A stretch of 23,477 nt of DNA from the NCBI GenBank assembly GCA_031267345.1, contig JAIRZG010000204.1:1-23477 (forward strand), written 5' to 3'. How positions within the stretch are numbered: the first letter of the stretch is position 1; each line of letters starts with the position of its first letter. Positions 16,024 to 23,477 of this stretch are shown in pieces. The notes beneath the pieces are model-generated. The model made no database searches. It was not told the DNA's origin and saw only the letters and a program-made list of their open reading frames with translations. The position numbers and the translations under genes were made by a program. The DNA is from Zoogloeaceae bacterium. GTDB taxonomy: Bacteria; Pseudomonadota; Gammaproteobacteria; Burkholderiales; Rhodocyclaceae.

Positions 16024-18741
16024 ATGCCCCTATCCTGGAATGAAATCAAAAGCCGCGCCTTTGCCTTTGCCCGAGAATGGGCAGACGAGACTTCGGAGGA
16101 AGCAGAAGCCAAATCCTTTTGGGACGGGTTTTTCAACATTTTCGGCATCAACCGCCGCCGCATCGCCAGCTTTGAATACCCTGTCGTCAAAAGTGATGGC
16201 AAGGGTGGTTTTATCGATCTGTTGTGGAAAGGCATTTTGCTCATTGAGCATAAATCACGAGGCAAAGACCTGAACCGCGCGGCGCATCAAGCGTTCGATT
16301 ATTTTTCCGGTCTCAAGGAGCGGGATTTGCCGCGCTATGTACTGGTTTCGGACTTTGCCCGTTTCCGTCTCTACGATCTGGAAACCGACGAGACGCACGA
16401 ATTCACGCTGGCGCAGTTACACGAAAACACGTCGCTTTTTGGCTTTGTCGCGGGCTATCAAACCCGGAATTTTGGCGAAGCCGATCCGGTCAATGTGCAG
16501 GCGGCAGAGCGTCTGGGCGCCTTGCATGACCAGCTTGCCGACTCCGGTTATGTCGGGCATGAACTGGAAACCCTGTTGGTGCGGCTGCTGTTCTGTCTGT
16601 TTGCCGAAGATACGGGCATATTTCCGGAACGTGATCAATTCCGGTTTTATCTGGAGAACAGAATACTTGAAGATGGCTCCAACACGGGCAGTCTGCTGGA
16701 ACAATTATTTCAGACGCTCAATATGCCGGAGGACAAACGGCAAAAAAAACTCGATGAAGACCTTGCAGCTTTTCCCTATGTGAATGGCGCGTTATTTGCC
16801 GAACGTCTGCCCATCGCCGCTTTTGACAGCGCCATGTTCAATAGCGTACTCGATTGTGCTGCGCTGGATTGGAGCCGCATCAGTCCCGCCATTTTCGGCA
16901 GCCTTTTCCAGAGCATCATGGATAAAAACGCCCGCCGCAATCTCGGGGCGCACTATACTTCTGAAAAAAATATCCTGCGCGCCTTGCACCCCTTGTTTTT
17001 GGATGCGTTACGCGCCGAATTCATGGCGATTAAAAACCAACCTAAAAAACTATTGCAATTTCACGAAAAACTAGCGCGTATCGAAGTGCTGGATCCGGCT
17101 TGCGGTTGTGGTAATTTTCTGGTAATTGCCTATCGGGAATTACGTAAACTTGAACTCGATACGCTGCGCGTCCTGTACAAAAACAGGACAGATAAAACAT
17201 TGAATGTCAGCATGATGGTACGACTGGATGTTGATAGTTTTCATGGCATGGAAATCGGGGAATTTCCGGCGCAGATTGCCCAGGTTGCGCTGTGGCTGAC
17301 CGACCATCAGATGAATCTCGCTGTCTCGCAGGAATTCGGTCAGTATTTCGCCCGTCTGCCGCTCAAGCGCGCGCCGCATATTATCCACGGCAATGCGCTT
17401 ACGCGCGATTGGGCGGAAGTGGTCACGCCGGAAAAACTGACCTATATCGTCGGTAATCCACCCTTTGTCGGCGTGAAATTTCAATCCGTGCAACAGCGTG
17501 CCGATATTGCCCGCGTATTTGCCGATGTCAAAGATGCCGGACTGCTCGATTATGTCGCTTGCTGGTATAAAAAATCAGCAGAATACATGCAAAAAAATCC
17601 GGTGGTTCGCACCGCGTTGGTTTCGACCAATTCCATTACGCAAGGCGAACAGATTGGTATTCTGTGGCGTGATTTATTAACCTTGGGCGTAAAAATTCAT
17701 TTCGCCTACCGAACCTTTCAATGGCGCAACGAAGGCCGCCACGTTGCCGCCGTGCATTGCGTGATCATTGGATTCGGCATTGTCGATAGCGCGACACATA
17801 CCCTGTTTGAATGCGAAACCATAAAAAGCGAACCCTTGGCGCATCCCGTCACGCGCATCAATCCCTACCTTGTGGAAGCGCCGGATTTATTGTTGCAAAG
17901 TAGAAATAAGCCAATTTGCAATGTGCCTGAAATACAAAAAGGCAATATTCCTGTTGATAATGGACATTTAATTATTGAAAAAAAGGATTTGGCGCAGTTT
18001 TTGGAAAACGAACCCAACGCCAGAAAATATATCCGCCGTCTGATGGGCGCAACCGAATTTATTCATAACAAGGAACGCTATTGTCTGTGGCTGACAGATG
18101 CTGATCCCGCAGAAATCAGAACCATGCCCCTGGTTATGCAACGTATTGAACAGTGCCGCCGATTCCGGCGTAACAGCCCGAAATCCGCAACGAGAAAATT
18201 TGCGGATGATGCAATGCGGTTCATGGAAATACGTCAGCCTGACAGCGCCTATATTCTTATTCCTCGGCATTCATCAGAAAAAAGAAATTACATTCCCTTG
18301 GGCTTCATGGACAAGGACATCATTACCACAGACGCCAATTCAACCCTCAACAATGCCACACTGTATCATTTTGGCATACTGACTTCAATCGCGCATATGG
18401 CGTGGGTGCGCGCCGTCTGTGGAAGAATCAAAAGCGATTATCGCTATTCAAACGATATTGTCTACAACAATTTCCCTTGGCCTGACCCTGCGGCAAAACA
18501 AAAAGCCTTCATCGAAGCCGCCGCACAAGCCGTACTGGACACTCGCGCCCATTACCCGAATTCCACCTTGGCGGATTTATACGATCCGCTCACCATGCCT
18601 ACCAATTTGCAAAAAGCGCATCACGCGCTGAATGGCGCAGTCGACCAGGCTTATGGCAAAACCCGCTTTGCTTCCGAAGCCGGGCGCGTGGCGTTTTTGT
18701 TTGCGCGCCATCAAACGATTAGAGAGGGAAAACATGTCTGA
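16024..18741 (+). CDS. MmeI-like type IIL/IIG restriction-modification enzyme
   Basis: 905 residues, close to MmeI (919). One chain cuts and methylates DNA. N-terminal nuclease: Asp65, nine residues, then Glu75-His-Lys77 (FIDLLWKGILLIEHKS), the same D-X9-ExK spacing as MmeI in a PD-(D/E)xK fold. A helical linker follows (about 150-300). Adenine methyltransferase motifs: GAHYTS at 308-313 (motif X region), LDPACGCGNF at 356-365 (SAM-binding motif I) and NPPF at 478-481 (motif IV, catalytic). Residues about 610-830 should hold the target-recognition domain; the end (about 830-905) is helical. Enzymes of this class methylate one adenine and cut about 20 bp away, and need no partner gene, which fits the lack of a separate methylase here. 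G+C drops sharply in the recognition part (39 of 120 in 17881-18000), unlike neighbours, so transfer or domain swapping is likely. All motifs look intact; the recognition site cannot be read from sequence alone. Confidence 0.9.
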   Translation: MPLSWNEIKSRAFAFAREWADETSEEAEAKSFWDGFFNIFGINRRRIASFEYPVVKSDGKGGFIDLLWKGILLIEHKSRGKDLNRAAHQAFDYFSGLKERDLPRYVLVSDFARFRLYDLETDETHEFTLAQLHENTSLFGFVAGYQTRNFGEADPVNVQAAERLGALHDQLADSGYVGHELETLLVRLLFCLFAEDTGIFPERDQFRFYLENRILEDGSNTGSLLEQLFQTLNMPEDKRQKKLDEDLAAFPYVNGALFAERLPIAAFDSAMFNSVLDCAALDWSRISPAIFGSLFQSIMDKNARRNLGAHYTSEKNILRALHPLFLDALRAEFMAIKNQPKKLLQFHEKLARIEVLDPACGCGNFLVIAYRELRKLELDTLRVLYKNRTDKTLNVSMMVRLDVDSFHGMEIGEFPAQIAQVALWLTDHQMNLAVSQEFGQYFARLPLKRAPHIIHGNALTRDWAEVVTPEKLTYIVGNPPFVGVKFQSVQQRADIARVFADVKDAGLLDYVACWYKKSAEYMQKNPVVRTALVSTNSITQGEQIGILWRDLLTLGVKIHFAYRTFQWRNEGRHVAAVHCVIIGFGIVDSATHTLFECETIKSEPLAHPVTRINPYLVEAPDLLLQSRNKPICNVPEIQKGNIPVDNGHLIIEKKDLAQFLENEPNARKYIRRLMGATEFIHNKERYCLWLTDADPAEIRTMPLVMQRIEQCRRFRRNSPKSATRKFADDAMRFMEIRQPDSAYILIPRHSSEKRNYIPLGFMDKDIITTDANSTLNNATLYHFGILTSIAHMAWVRAVCGRIKSDYRYSNDIVYNNFPWPDPAAKQKAFIEAAAQAVLDTRAHYPNSTLADLYDPLTMPTNLQKAHHALNGAVDQAYGKTRFASEAGRVAFLFARHQTIREGKHV

Positions 18742-18838
18742 AACCGCCGCATATCCGCTTGCATCAATGGCAGGCAACATGATACGCGTGGTTATCTCCA
18801 TTCCTTTCAACCTGTTTTGCAGGAGCGTTACCCCATGA
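18734..18838 (+). CDS. Possible 34-residue leader-like ORF before rmlB
   Basis: ATG at 18734 overlaps the end of the restriction enzyme gene by 8 bases and has GAGAGGGA seven to eight bases upstream. The frame ends with a TGA at 18836-18838 that overlaps the rmlB ATG (18835) as ATGA. The product would be 34 residues with a hydrophobic middle (MIRVVISIPFNLF). This spacing would couple rmlB translation to it. I recognise no family and it may be chance; rmlB has its own AGGAG site. Confidence 0.25.
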   Translation: MSETAAYPLASMAGNMIRVVISIPFNLFCRSVTP

Positions 18839-19902
18839 TTCTGGTCACTGGCGGCGCAGGTTTTATTGGCGCGAATTTTATTCTGGACTGGCTGGCGACC
18901 TCTGATGAGCCGGTAGTCAATCTGGACAAACTCACCTATGCGGGCAATCCGGAAAATCTGGCGGCGTTGGCCCACGACGCTCGCTATGTGTTTGTTGAAG
19001 GCGATATTGCCGACCGCGCGCTGGTCGACGCGCTCTTCGCCCGTCACCAACCCAGGGCGCTGGCGCATTTTGCGGCGGAAAGTCACGTCGACCGCTCCAT
19101 CCATGGCCCCGGCGAGTTTATTCGCACCAATGTCGAAGGCACGTTTACTTTGCTGGAAGCGGCGCGCGCCTGGTGGTCGGCCTTGCCGCAGACGGAAAAA
19201 GCCGCTTTCCGCTTTCATCATGTCAGTACGGATGAAGTCTATGGCAGCCTTGCGCCGGAGGCCGCGCCATTTACGGAAACGCATCCCTACGCGCCCAACA
19301 GTCCCTATTCCGCCAGCAAGGCGGCCTCCGACCATCTGGCGCGCGCCTGGTTCCACACTTACGGCCTGCCGGTGACGATCAGCAATTGCTCCAACAATTA
19401 CGGGCCGTTTCATTTTCCGGAAAAGTTGATTCCGCTTGTCATCCTCAACGCGCTTGCCGACAAGCCCTTGCCGATTTACGGCGATGGTCAGCAAGTGCGT
19501 GACTGGCTGTATGTCCGCGATCATTGCGCCGCCATTCGCCGCATTCTGGCGGCAGGACAGCCGGGGGAAACCTACAACGTCGGCGGCGGCGGCGAAATGA
19601 GCAATCTCGCGCTGGTCAAGGCGATCTGCGCCTTGCTGGATACATTCAAGCCACGCGCCGACGGCCTCTCTTACGCGCGTCAGATCACCCACGTCGCCGA
19701 CCGCCCCGGTCACGACCGCCGCTACGCGATTGACGCGCGCAAAATCGAACGTGAACTGGACTGGCAGCCGCTGGAAACCTTCCAAAGCGGCATCGAAAAA
19801 ACCGTGCGCTGGTATCTGGAACATGCGGATTGGGTTGAACATGCGCAAAGCGGCGCGTACCGCGAATGGATGACGCAGCAGTATGGCAAGACCCATGACT
19901 GA
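18835..19902 (+). CDS. rfbB: dTDP-glucose 4,6-dehydratase (RmlB/RfbB)
   Basis: 355 residues. Cytosolic NAD-dependent enzyme that turns dTDP-glucose into dTDP-4-keto-6-deoxyglucose, the second step to dTDP-L-rhamnose for surface polysaccharides. Extended SDR fold: GGAGFIG at 6-12 binds NAD, NLDKLTYAGN at 29-38, HFAAESHVDRSI at 78-89, catalytic Thr132-Asp133-Glu134 in STDEVYG, Tyr158 and Lys162 in YSASK, NCSNNYGP near 190, and YGDGQQVRDWLYV near 217-229. The ATG at 18835 has AGGAG nine bases upstream; an in-frame TTG at 18817 is less likely. It overlaps rfbD, so the two form one transcription unit. Confidence 0.97.
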   Translation: MILVTGGAGFIGANFILDWLATSDEPVVNLDKLTYAGNPENLAALAHDARYVFVEGDIADRALVDALFARHQPRALAHFAAESHVDRSIHGPGEFIRTNVEGTFTLLEAARAWWSALPQTEKAAFRFHHVSTDEVYGSLAPEAAPFTETHPYAPNSPYSASKAASDHLARAWFHTYGLPVTISNCSNNYGPFHFPEKLIPLVILNALADKPLPIYGDGQQVRDWLYVRDHCAAIRRILAAGQPGETYNVGGGGEMSNLALVKAICALLDTFKPRADGLSYARQITHVADRPGHDRRYAIDARKIERELDWQPLETFQSGIEKTVRWYLEHADWVEHAQSGAYREWMTQQYGKTHD

Positions 19903-20800
19903 ACGCCCCATCCTGCTCACGGGCAGTAACGGTCAATTGGGATTCGCGTTGCGACGCGCGCTCGCGCCGCTGGGGACACTGCTGGCTTTCGACCGCCAGT
20001 CGCTCGATCTCGCCGACCCGAACGCCCTGCGCCGCCGAATTGCCGAATGCCGACCCGCCATCATCGTCAATGCCGCCGCTTATACGGCGGTTGACCAGGC
20101 CGAGGCGGAAGCGGACAGCGCGCAAACCGTCAATGCCATCGCCCCCGGCGTATTGGGCGAAGCCGCCGCCGCCATCGGAGCGCTGGTGGCGCATTATTCG
20201 ACCGACTATGTATTTGACGGCGCGGCAAAGCGCGCGTACCGAGAGGAAGACGCCCCGAATCCCCTCAACGTTTATGGCAGGAGCAAGCTGGCGGGCGAGC
20301 GGGCGTTACAGGCCAGCGGCGCGCAATGCCTGATTTTTCGCACCTCTTGGGTGATCGGCGCACGCGGCGACAACTTCGCCAAAACCATTCTGCGTCTGGC
20401 GGCGGAGCGGGAGCGCCTGAATGTCGTCGATGATCAATACGGCGCGCCTACCTCCGCCGACCTGATCGCCGAGACGACGGCGCGGATTTTGCGGCGCTAT
20501 CGACAAACGCAAAATGCGGAAAATTTCCCCTTCGGCCTCTATCACCTGACGGCGACAGGCGCAACCAGTTGGTGCGCTTACGCCGCCTTTATCCTTGCCG
20601 AAGCGCAAAAAGCGGGGCGCGCGCTCAAACTGACGGCGGCGGGCCTCAATCCCGTTCCCGCCCGCGACTATCCGCTCTCCGCCGCCCGCCCCGCCAATTC
20701 CCGACTGGACTGCGCCCGCCTGCAACGCGCCTTCGACCTGCGTCTGCCGCCCTGGCAACAAGGTGTAACACAAACACTGCATCAGCTTTTTGGTCTATAA
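19895..20800 (+). CDS. rfbD: dTDP-4-dehydrorhamnose reductase (RmlD/RfbD)
   Basis: 301 residues from the ATG at 19895 (MTERPILLTG); an ATG at 19883 would add four residues, and neither has a strong ribosome site. NAD(P)H-dependent last step of dTDP-L-rhamnose synthesis. Landmarks: GSNGQLG at 10-16, VNAAAYTAVDQAE at 58-70, YSTDYVFDG at 101-109, catalytic Tyr127 and Lys131 in YGRSKLAGE, FRTSWVIG at 148-155, and a Pro/Ala-rich substrate part near the end. It overlaps rfbB by 8 bases, so translation is coupled. rmlA and rmlC, needed for the full pathway, do not follow and must lie elsewhere if the pathway is whole. Confidence 0.95.
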   Translation: MTERPILLTGSNGQLGFALRRALAPLGTLLAFDRQSLDLADPNALRRRIAECRPAIIVNAAAYTAVDQAEAEADSAQTVNAIAPGVLGEAAAAIGALVAHYSTDYVFDGAAKRAYREEDAPNPLNVYGRSKLAGERALQASGAQCLIFRTSWVIGARGDNFAKTILRLAAERERLNVVDDQYGAPTSADLIAETTARILRRYRQTQNAENFPFGLYHLTATGATSWCAYAAFILAEAQKAGRALKLTAAGLNPVPARDYPLSAARPANSRLDCARLQRAFDLRLPPWQQGVTQTLHQLFGL

Positions 20801-20846
20801 CGATAGGTGTATTGTGTTTTCCTGAATACGTACCGAATGCGAAATC

Positions 20847-21410
20847 ATGAACCGAATACTGTTTTTCGCTGCCCTTGCCCTGAGCCTGAATGTTGGCGCG
20901 GCGGCGGCGCAAGCCTACAAATGCGTTGAAAATGGCAAAACCACCATTTCCACCGAGCCTTGTCCCGTCGGCGCGACCACCCGCGCGGAAATTGCGGTGG
21001 AGCCTCTCCCTGACGCAAACGCCGCGCGCGCGGACGAAGAACGTCTGCAACGCTATGTGGATAACCTGGCGCGCGAACGCGCGGCGCGTGACGCCGCGCA
21101 TATCGCCGAACAAAAGATGAAAGCGGAACAGGCCGTTCTGGAAGCGCGCGCGCAGCGGGACAAAGCCGAGGCCGAAGTCTTGCGCGCCGACGCGGACCGC
21201 CGCACCGCCCTCTACGACGGTCGCCGCATCGTCCTGCCGTATGGCTTTTACGGGAACAGAAAATACGGCAGCAGCATCAGGGGCTACGGCGTCCGCAGGA
21301 ACAATTCCCCGCCCAACCTTTCTGTCCGCATTCAGTCCAACGTCGGCAACGCGTCGGTAAAATCGGTAAACAAAGGGTCTGCGGGCCGGGACAACCCCCC
21401 GCGCCCCTGA
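20847..21410 (+). CDS. Secreted DUF4124-like protein with coiled-coil middle
   Basis: 187 residues. Signal peptide of about 22 residues (MNRILFFAALALSLNVGAAAAQ), then YKCVENGKTTISTEPCP at 24-40, the DUF4124 pattern of a paired-Cys small domain common in periplasmic proteins of beta- and gammaproteobacteria, function unknown. Residues about 55-122 are Ala/Glu/Arg-rich and should form a long helix or coiled coil. The tail (125-187) is Gly/Asn/Arg/Ser-rich and looks disordered. No clear ribosome site. It lies 46 bases after rfbD, so it may be read from the same transcript, and it is convergent with slt. Confidence 0.75.
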   Translation: MNRILFFAALALSLNVGAAAAQAYKCVENGKTTISTEPCPVGATTRAEIAVEPLPDANAARADEERLQRYVDNLARERAARDAAHIAEQKMKAEQAVLEARAQRDKAEAEVLRADADRRTALYDGRRIVLPYGFYGNRKYGSSIRGYGVRRNNSPPNLSVRIQSNVGNASVKSVNKGSAGRDNPPRP

Positions 21411-21492
21411 CCTTTGACGCCTCCACCATCATCGCCTTCATCGAAGACGCGGATGGCGATTCGATTGCGCGGATTCAGGCGGCGTATCCGGT

Positions 21493-23412
21493 TCAACCGC
21501 TACGGGCGGGCACGACCCCCAGGCGTTCGCGCAGGGAAGCGGGTTTGCCGGTGAACAGGATGGAGTAGTAAACCGCGTTGCTCATGACTTTTTTGACGTA
21601 ATCGCGGGTTTCGTTGAACGGGATGGTTTCGGCGTAGATGGCGCCTTCCAGCGGCGTGGCGGCGCTCCAGGCACGGGCGCGGCTGGGGCCGGCGTTATAG
21701 GCGGCGGAGGCCAGCACCGGATGCTGGTGCAGGCTTTCCAACACCATCCGCATGTAGGCGGTTCCCAGAAGCAGATTGATTTCAGTGTCATTCACCCGCT
21801 TGTGATCGTAATCTTTCAGGCCGATTTGTTTGGCGACCCATTTGGCGGTGGTGGGCATCAACTGCATCAGGCCAGACGCGCCCGCCGAAGATTTGGCCTG
21901 AACGATAAAGCGGCTTTCCTGACGCATCAGGCCATACACCCAGGCGTCATCCAGCGCCTGTTCATGCGCGGCGGGACGCACCTGACTGGCGAAAGGCGCA
22001 AGAAAGCGCAGCGCATAGTCATGCTGCTCGCTGGTGCGCTCGGCAGCGTTGATGGCGCGATCATAAACCTGACGCTCGTAAGCGAAATGCGCCGCCGCCA
22101 GCAGTTGGCGGTCATTCATGTCGCGGATGCTCCAGTTCCATTCGCGCACGCCCTCGATCCGCAAATCCAGACGCAACAGCGCCAGCGCGCGCAGCAAGCC
22201 CGGATGCGCGCGCGCGGCGTTCATTTCGGCGTCGCTCGGCGGTTCGGCGGGCGGCGGAATACGGATAGGCTGTCCCAGTTCCTCATCCGCCAGATTGCCG
22301 TAAAAATTCGCCTGTCCGCGCAGTTGCTGCAACTGCTCATAGGCCAGCTTGAAATGCCCGACTTCCTTGTGGGCACGCGCCTGCCAGTAAATCCAGACCG
22401 GTTGTTCCTGCAATTCCTTCGGCAGGGCGCGGACGCTGGCAAGCACGGCGTACCAGTTTTTCACGCGCAGGGCGGCGCGGACATACCATTCGGCGACATC
22501 TTTGGAACGCACATCCGGACTGCTGCGGGAAAACCAGGCCAGCGCCTCCGGCATATGCTGGCGCGCGCCAGACAAGGCGATTTGCCCCCAGCACCAGGCG
22601 GCAGCCTGCGCACCCAGCGTCGCTTGCCAGGTTTCCAGCCGTGACCGGGCGGCAAGCGGATCGCTTTGCGCCAGACGGGCAATGGCGAGCGCCGCGATTT
22701 CGCGGCGGCTACGTCCCTTTTTCAAATCTTCCGCCTTCAGCCGCGCCAGCCAGAGGGCGGGTTGTTTGCTGATTTGCTCAAACTGTTTCTTGTCCGGTTG
22801 TTGCGCGTCCGGCAAAAACCGCAACAGCCGACGGGTTGCCTCCATCTTGCCCTGCTCGACCAGCAACCGCGCCCGCTGCCAGTAGAGGTCATCGCTGACT
22901 TCCGCGCCCAGACGCGCGAACAGATCCTGACAGCCTTCGGGAACATCCAGCAGTGCAGCCCACAAGGCTTCGGCTTCGCGCTGCGCGGCAACGTCATCAA
23001 GACTCCTGCGCGCTTGAAGGAACAGGCAGCGGGCATCCTGATCGGGCGCGGACAACTTGCGGTAATGTTCGTTCAACCGCCGCCAGTCGCCCCGTTTCGC
23101 CAGTACGCCAAGCCAGTCGGCGCGTAGCCGTTCGCCCGGATAGCCGCCGCTTTCGCGTTCGATGAACGCCAGCACCGTGGCTTCATCCCGCTTCTCCAAG
23201 CCTTGACGCAAGCGATAATACGCTGCCCAGGGCGCGAGCACATGCCCGGAAAGCGGCTCGATCCGCGCCTCCAGCGCGGAACGATCCCCCACACGGAAGG
23301 CTTCGCGCGCTTCCAGAAACAAACGGTCGCCCGCTTCTTCCTGCGCGTAGCCATAGGGAGACAGAAGAACGACAAGACTGGCGCAAACAAAAAAACGGAA
23401 AAAAGGCTTCAT
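21493..23412 (-). CDS. slt: Soluble lytic murein transglycosylase (Slt70-like)
   Basis: 639 residues, near the length of Slt70. Periplasmic enzyme that cleaves the MurNAc-GlcNAc bond of peptidoglycan, forming 1,6-anhydroMurNAc. Signal peptide (to about 24, ending GYAQ). Residues about 25-470 are all helical in superhelical repeats, the doughnut-shaped U and L domains. The catalytic domain has Glu499 in MRQESRF, then SSAGASGLMQLMP (507-520), LLLGTAYM (547-554) and AYNAGPSR (571-578), all standard lysozyme-like motifs, with NETRDYVKKVM near 600-610. No strong ribosome site precedes the ATG at 23410-23412. It is a single gene on the minus strand. Confidence 0.95.
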   Translation of the reverse strand: MKPFFRFFVCASLVVLLSPYGYAQEEAGDRLFLEAREAFRVGDRSALEARIEPLSGHVLAPWAAYYRLRQGLEKRDEATVLAFIERESGGYPGERLRADWLGVLAKRGDWRRLNEHYRKLSAPDQDARCLFLQARRSLDDVAAQREAEALWAALLDVPEGCQDLFARLGAEVSDDLYWQRARLLVEQGKMEATRRLLRFLPDAQQPDKKQFEQISKQPALWLARLKAEDLKKGRSRREIAALAIARLAQSDPLAARSRLETWQATLGAQAAAWCWGQIALSGARQHMPEALAWFSRSSPDVRSKDVAEWYVRAALRVKNWYAVLASVRALPKELQEQPVWIYWQARAHKEVGHFKLAYEQLQQLRGQANFYGNLADEELGQPIRIPPPAEPPSDAEMNAARAHPGLLRALALLRLDLRIEGVREWNWSIRDMNDRQLLAAAHFAYERQVYDRAINAAERTSEQHDYALRFLAPFASQVRPAAHEQALDDAWVYGLMRQESRFIVQAKSSAGASGLMQLMPTTAKWVAKQIGLKDYDHKRVNDTEINLLLGTAYMRMVLESLHQHPVLASAAYNAGPSRARAWSAATPLEGAIYAETIPFNETRDYVKKVMSNAVYYSILFTGKPASLRERLGVVPARSG

Positions 23413-23477
23413 TGGTTAAAATCAGGCAACATGGGGTTTAAACGAAAAGGTTTAACAGCATAGCATGAAAGACGAAA

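Noticed and set aside
18577..19920. 447-codon minus-strand frame opposite rfbB
   Set aside because: Shadow of a clear rfbB; no start signal and no motif.
23465..23477. ATG at 23465 that could start a plus-strand gene divergent from slt
   Set aside because: Only four codons are in the window and no ribosome site is visible, so there is not enough to support a gene.

Overview
The window looks like the chromosome of a betaproteobacterium with high G+C. The best lineage markers are a DUF2863 protein and a Gcr-type 'site-specific recombinase' (PF10136 type), both typical of Burkholderiales, Rhodocyclales and relatives. A groESL operon under a perfect CIRCE operator and an ActP-like symporter with its DUF485 partner fit as well. 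Genus cannot be set from the sequence alone.

Layout. (1) 1-4.6 kb is accessory DNA. It starts with the C-terminal end of an IS1-like transposase and continues into a 1384-codon remnant of a phage/ICE 'polyvalent' protein. That protein carries a PBECR-like nuclease domain, an ADP-ribosyltransferase-like domain and an HExxH metallopeptidase domain. It is cut at its 5' end near the IS and ends inside a 143-bp hairpin element with 37-bp perfect inverted repeats, which is REPIN-like. (2) 4.6-10.1 kb is a minus-strand run, in transcription order gcr-like membrane protein, DUF2863 protein, secreted LprI-like protein, and bioA (biotin synthesis). (3) 10.3-12.5 kb is groES-groEL with promoter, CIRCE, an unexplained leader hairpin and a strong terminator. 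(4) 12.5-13.6 kb is a convergent gene for an exported TPR-like protein built from 43-residue repeats (129-bp DNA repeats). (5) 13.7-15.7 kb is a two-gene unit of DUF485 protein plus ActP-like symporter. (6) 15.7-15.8 kb is a cluster of C/T- and G/A-rich hairpin repeats. It is followed by a single-chain MmeI-like restriction-modification enzyme (16.0-18.7 kb) whose 3' half is strikingly A+T rich, which suggests transfer. (7) 18.8-20.8 kb is rmlB-rmlD (dTDP-rhamnose synthesis) without rmlA or rmlC. (8) 20.8-23.4 kb is a secreted DUF4124-like protein convergent with a soluble lytic transglycosylase.

How they work together. Most of the window is housekeeping: chaperonin, biotin, carboxylate uptake, dTDP-rhamnose for surface polysaccharide, and peptidoglycan turnover. 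The accessory parts are the polyvalent remnant, which is a relic of an inter-element conflict toolkit, and the MmeI-like enzyme, which acts as a self-contained DNA barrier. I do not see a complete, clearly new multi-gene system. The observations most worth following are the decayed polyvalent protein bracketed by two mobile repeats, the groES leader hairpin, and the membrane protein that carries a recombinase label.
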